Assembly: GCA_963662575.1 (NCBI GenBank)
Contig: OY759723.1
Coordinates: 3,410,001-3,474,000, forward strand
Direction: 5' to 3'
Length of the DNA stretch: 64,000 bases
Source of the DNA: Bin5 sp963662575
GTDB lineage: Bacteria; Chloroflexota; Anaerolineae; Caldilineales; Caldilineaceae
The position numbers and the translations under genes are program-made. Each line of letters opens with the position of its first letter. The first letter of the stretch is position 1. Shown here piece after piece: positions 60,851-64,000 of this stretch. Below the pieces are notes generated by a model. That model searched no databases. It was given only the letters and a program-made list of their open reading frames with translations, and was not told where the DNA came from.

Positions 60851-62020
60851 TTACTCCGCAACGCCCAGATAGGCGAGGATGGCATGAATGTATACCTTGG
60901 TGGCACGCACGACCTGGGCCAGCTCGACCCGTTCGAGTTCCGAATGTGCCGTCAGATAGCTGGCCCCGTAGTACAGCGCAGGGACATGCGCCAGATGCAC
61001 AAAGTGGGGAACGTTGGCCGCAGCTCTGGTCCCGGCCAGCGGAAGCTCCTTGCCGGTCACTTGCTGATGGGCGCGTAGTAGTGCCTTAGCCAAACGCTCG
61101 TTTTCGTCGACGCTGTAACCCTCTATTCCATCCAGCCAGACCTCGACCTCTGCACCACTCTCCTCACGTACCCGGGCCGCGAGTCTCTCGAACTCCTCGC
61201 GGATTTCGTCCAAACTGCACCCCGGGCCAAACCGGCGAGTCCCCGCGATGACGCACGAGGCCGGCATTCGGTTAAAATAGTCGCCGCCTTGAAAACGACC
61301 TATGAAAATCGATTCCGCTCCCAAATAGGGATGCCGTATATCGGCGAGTTCTGCTGCTTTCTCCTGCAACAACTGCAAAGCCCGGTACCCGGCCATCACC
61401 GCGTGGGGGGCGCCGGCCTCTGCCACGGTCTCATGTATGCCCTCTTCGTCCCCCGCAATCCTCAGCTCCCAGAAAACGAGGCCCATGCCTGTAATCGGCA
61501 GGTCCTTGCCACCCAACTCGGTAACAATTACCGCGTCGCCGTGGACGCCCTTTTCGATCAGCGAAATCAGCGTCTCATTTGTGGCGCTTTCGTGGCGGCC
61601 GTGTGCGGTCAGGAGCAAGTCGCCTTTCAGTTGAACGCCGGCAGCGCGAACGATGCGCGCAGCTTCGGCCATCGCCGCCAGTGACGCTTTCATATCCTCG
61701 GAGCCTCGCCCGTGGATAAATCCATTCTCAAATCGCGGCTCCGGTCCCGGCAAGTCAACCGTATCCGTATGACCGTCTAACTGAAGCGTGGGCTCCCTAC
61801 CGCTGCCCCGCAGCCATGCTACGACGCTGGGGCTGCTGGGAAACTCATAGTCCAGCTCCACTTCCAGGCCTGCATCACGCAATTCATCCGCGTAAAGCTC
61901 GGAAACGGCGCGTTCCTCCCCTGGCGGGCTGGGGATGCGCACCATGTCCAGAGTAAGCTGCGTAATCCGTTGCGGATCAACCTGCTCGGCAAGCGTCGTC
62001 TCAAGGAGTTCTGTATCCAT
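60851..62020 (-). CDS. M20 family metallopeptidase/deacylase (ArgE/DapE-like)
   Basis: 389 residues; ATG directly follows the PhyH stop, with GGAGAA inside the PhyH end. Metal-site motifs: LQLDGHTDTVDLPGP (His84, Asp86) and GRGSEDMKASLAAM (Asp109). The catalytic Glu pair, normally EE, reads GRHES (His143-Glu144). TAHSELERV carries the C-terminal metal His. Hydrolyses N-acyl amino acids or small peptides in the family; substrate here unknown. Confidence 0.9.
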   Translation of the reverse strand: MDTELLETTLAEQVDPQRITQLTLDMVRIPSPPGEERAVSELYADELRDAGLEVELDYEFPSSPSVVAWLRGSGREPTLQLDGHTDTVDLPGPEPRFENGFIHGRGSEDMKASLAAMAEAARIVRAAGVQLKGDLLLTAHGRHESATNETLISLIEKGVHGDAVIVTELGGKDLPITGMGLVFWELRIAGDEEGIHETVAEAGAPHAVMAGYRALQLLQEKAAELADIRHPYLGAESIFIGRFQGGDYFNRMPASCVIAGTRRFGPGCSLDEIREEFERLAARVREESGAEVEVWLDGIEGYSVDENERLAKALLRAHQQVTGKELPLAGTRAAANVPHFVHLAHVPALYYGASYLTAHSELERVELAQVVRATKVYIHAILAYLGVAE

Positions 62021-62833
62021 TTAGTTCTCCACCCAGTGTTCGAAAAGAGGCTGGACCGCGGGCGGCAACCCTGTGAATACTTCGTTCTTCACAGCATCGA
62101 CCTCGTTCTCCTTGAGGCCGGTTGCCTTCATCTGCCTTGCCCTCTCGCTGGAACCGGGCCTCAACCCGTTGAGATTAAGCCACCAGGGCGCGAAGCGGAT
62201 AGCCATTGCCACGCGTGCCGCGTCGGTCCGGTTTGCGCCGGCGGCATGCCACATCCGGCTATCCATTACCAGTACACCGCCAGCGTCGCCGGTGGCCTGA
62301 ATTTCGGTGGAATAGGGCATGTTTTCGTCGTGGCTGCAGGACTCTGCACTGGGGTTTGTTTCCATGCGGTGGCTGCCGGGTACGATGATGGTTCCGCCGT
62401 TCTCAATGCTAAACGGAGACAGCATCCACAGAGTCGTAAAATGTGCGACCATATCGGGATACGGCGCCGGGATGTGGCCGGCATTGTGCTGGTTGAACGG
62501 CCAGTCTGCGTGCAGCGTTCCGCGGACGTTGCCCGGATAGTTGATCATTGCCGAGGTGAACGAGACTCGCACGTGTTGACCCAGCGCGGCCCTGATCAAG
62601 CCGATGAAATGGGGCGTCACCAGGTAAGGGGCGAACGACTGATCATAGTTGATCAGCCCCGTACGATGGCCGATGTTTGCCGGCGCGTCCGGCCGCTGGT
62701 GTCGCAGCGTCGCCGCCGCCACACTCTCACGCACCGTCGTGACTTCCTCGGCGGGAATAACGTTTTCGACAACGCACCAGCCGTCCAGTTTCAGACGCAG
62801 GAGTTGCTCCTCAAGAGTCTTTTCCAGCGGCAT
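62021..62833 (-). CDS. Phytanoyl-CoA dioxygenase (PhyH) family protein
   Basis: 270 residues, AGAGGAAAA upstream. Iron ligands His108 and Asp110 (TLHADWPFN) and His196 (RMWHAAGANR), with Arg202/Arg207 nearby. IVPGSHRMET is the family turn. Closest in the window to the 27669 product. First gene of the minus-strand run, adjacent to the M20 gene with no gap. Confidence 0.92.
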   Translation of the reverse strand: MPLEKTLEEQLLRLKLDGWCVVENVIPAEEVTTVRESVAAATLRHQRPDAPANIGHRTGLINYDQSFAPYLVTPHFIGLIRAALGQHVRVSFTSAMINYPGNVRGTLHADWPFNQHNAGHIPAPYPDMVAHFTTLWMLSPFSIENGGTIIVPGSHRMETNPSAESCSHDENMPYSTEIQATGDAGGVLVMDSRMWHAAGANRTDAARVAMAIRFAPWWLNLNGLRPGSSERARQMKATGLKENEVDAVKNEVFTGLPPAVQPLFEHWVEN

Positions 62834-63112
62834 CGTATTTTCCTCTTCTGTTCAGTTGGGGTCGCTAATTTATCGGCGAATCGTCGCAGCAATTGCAGTA
62901 GCTGGTCACTCGACCCAAGGCCATTGGTCAGCGGGGCTCATTATATCACTCCAGGTCACAAAAGTAGAGAGGGGCGCAAGCTCGGGATGCATCCCAAAAT
63001 GGGAGCGAACCCTCGTATCCCTCTGGCAGCGATCCAACCATAACCGGTCCCCGACCAGCTCTGAGGCAGGGGAAGTGCCGCCTCTGACCACTAACCACTG
63101 ACCACTGCAGTT

Positions 63113-63170
63113 GTGCGGTCGGGCCTTCGGCCCTCCCTTGTGCAGGGGCTGCGCCCCCGCAACGCCCCCC
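63113..63170 (-). repeat. Dispersed 58-bp double-hairpin core, copy 4
   Basis: Reverse complement of the core at 25616-25673, nearly identical, including GGGCC-GAA-GGCCC and GGGGC-GCA-GCCCC. The longer flanks of copies 1-3 are missing; CAGTGGT-type heptamers (opposite strand) lie just to its left, as beside copy 3. Confidence 0.85.
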
Positions 63171-63236
63171 TCTGGCTAGCGACCGTGCTAATTCTTCCCC
63201 AGCAACATGTCTAGCCAACAGTATTCCCCCCAAAAC

Positions 63237-63480
63237 GCCCCGGTAGGGGCAGGGCTTGTGCCTGCCCTCCCCCGCCACTCGCCCAACGCCTTTGCCATCC
63301 CCCCCAAACCCCCCGGTAGGGGCAGGCCTTGTGCCTGCCCTCCCCCGCCGCCCCCAACGCCTTCGCCGTCCCCCAAACGCCCTGGTAGGGGCAGGGCTTG
63401 TGCCTGCCCTCCCCCGCCACCCCCATCGCCTTCGCCATCACCCCAATCGCCCCGGTAGGGGCAGGCCTTGTGCCTGCCCT
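63237..63480. repeat. Tandem array, four units of about 69-73 bp
   Basis: Units begin with C/TGGTAGGGGCAGG near 63241, 63314, 63383 and 63453. Each holds an inverted repeat GGGCAGG(C/G)...CCTGCCC separated by a short CTTGTG-type loop, and the spacers end in CGCC-T-CGCC-TC. Units differ by point changes and small length differences. Confidence 0.85.
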
Positions 63481-63873
63481 GTGCCCTCCCAATCAACGGC
63501 CCCTCCGGTAAAGCCAAGCCTGGCGCCTGCCCTGCGGCTCTCCAAGACCCAGTGAACATTTCCAGCCACCTACGGCATAGTCTCCCCGCCAGACTGTTCC
63601 CATCCCAAATCCGGGATGCACCCCCAACCGCGCTGCACCCAAAACCAGGTGTCTAGCCACCAATGGCGTTACGACTTCAGCCACAGTCGATTCCAGACCG
63701 TAGGCAAAGGAAGCCCAGGAGTTCCTCACTCCACTCCACTCCACCCTCTCCACCCTCTCCTCACTCTTCGAGTCCTCCGTCGATTTACCACATTTCGAAA
63801 CTGGTATCCTCAGGTCAGTCAAACGTCAAAGACTCCCAAAACGGCAAGATTTCTGTGGTACAATGTGAGTGAA

Positions 63874-64000
63874 ATGGACCTCACAGGAATAAATTTCTTG
63901 CGAGAACCGGTCAGTTTCATGCGAAAACACGAACGAGCCGCTGAAACCATGTCTGCAGCACCCCACAGGTCGTCCACCCAAACTCGACTTGAATACCGAC
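63874..64000 (+). CDS. Possible start of a gene running off the window
   Basis: ATG 63874 opens a frame of 42 codons with no stop before the window end. A TACAAT box lies at 63859-63864 but no good -35 box or ribosome site is visible, and the peptide (MDLTGINFLREPVSF...) has no recognised pattern. Too short to call firmly. Confidence 0.25.
   Translation, partial: MDLTGINFLREPVSFMRKHERAAETMSAAPHRSSTQTRLEYR

Larger units (their letters stand above)
62834..63873. other. Repeat-rich region, no convincing gene
   Basis: Holds heptamer repeats, the fourth 58-bp core, a tandem array at 63237-63480 and a pyrimidine-rich stretch (63720-63770). Open frames through the array on both strands are artefacts of its base composition. 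Confidence 0.65.

Noticed and set aside
63237..63480. CRISPR array
   Set aside because: Units are 69-73 bp with similar rather than unique spacers, and no cas genes are near.
63207..63559. Pro/Gly-rich small proteins on both strands
   Set aside because: They are translations of the tandem array; several frames are open at once because of base composition.
1..64000. tRNA, rRNA or replication origin
   Set aside because: No cloverleaf-like T-arm sequences outside coding regions, no rRNA-like stretches and no dnaA-box cluster were noticed by eye.

Overview
The window is a gene-dense, GC-rich bacterial stretch that reads like an accessory carbohydrate and small-molecule catabolism region of a Chloroflexota-type genome (Caldilineales/Anaerolineae-like). 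That placement is an inference from gene content: Thr/Pro/Ala-rich solute-binding lipoproteins (two Sec-type, two with twin-arginine-like leaders), clusters of phytanoyl-CoA-dioxygenase-like (PhyH) proteins and Gfo/Idh/MocA oxidoreductases, IS701 and ISKra4-type transposase debris, and GC-rich hairpin repeats. No rRNA or tRNA genes were seen.

Layout. 1-563: 3' part of a frameshifted IS701-type transposase. 1428-5304: peptide/oligosaccharide-type ABC module 1 (binding lipoprotein plus two permeases). 5383-13020: three Gfo/Idh/MocA oxidoreductases, an Ldh_2-family dehydrogenase, a BNR/Asp-box sialidase-like protein and an HpcH/HpaI-type aldolase. 13708-17500: ABC module 2. 17517-25432: a double LamG protein, two beta-propeller glycoside-hydrolase-like proteins, a kelch-like protein and a PhyH protein. 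25845-27488: a probable selenoprotein, split by an in-frame TGA that is followed by a SECIS-like hairpin. 27669-35490: two PhyH proteins, another propeller hydrolase, a GH127-like protein, a PIG-L-like protein and a DUF3830 protein. 35528-44073: a long minus-strand run (Asp/Glu racemase-like, DUF6807, FAH hydrolase, VOC, Gfo/Idh/MocA, GNAT, second racemase-like, class III aminotransferase, second DUF3830). 44691-48441: ABC module 3. 48508-54509: small lipoprotein, PhyH protein, transposase remnant, AAC(3)-like acyltransferase, DapA-like lyase, fourth propeller hydrolase. 54794-58666: ABC module 4. 58683-62833: minus-strand frameshifted GNAT, D-2-hydroxyacid dehydrogenase, M20 peptidase and PhyH protein. 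62834-64000: almost gene-free and rich in repeats.

How it fits together (inference). Four binding-protein/permease modules would import oligomeric substrates. Propeller hydrolases, LamG and sialidase-like proteins and the GH127-like protein would trim or bind glycans. Oxidoreductases, aldolases, an FAH hydrolase and an aminotransferase would process the sugar acids or amino acids released. None of the four ABC modules encodes an ATPase here, so they must rely on ATPases encoded elsewhere. Several enzymes have lost canonical catalytic residues (PIG-L-like, GH127-like, HpcH-like, one racemase-like protein), so family names should not be read as proven activities.

The strongest unusual signals are the UGA-containing selenoprotein gene at 25845-27488; a 58-bp double-hairpin repeat present four times (three inside a longer shared element just upstream of genes); a hairpin between each binding-protein gene and its permease gene; and a consensus sigma70-like promoter leaving almost no 5' leader before the AAC(3)-like gene.
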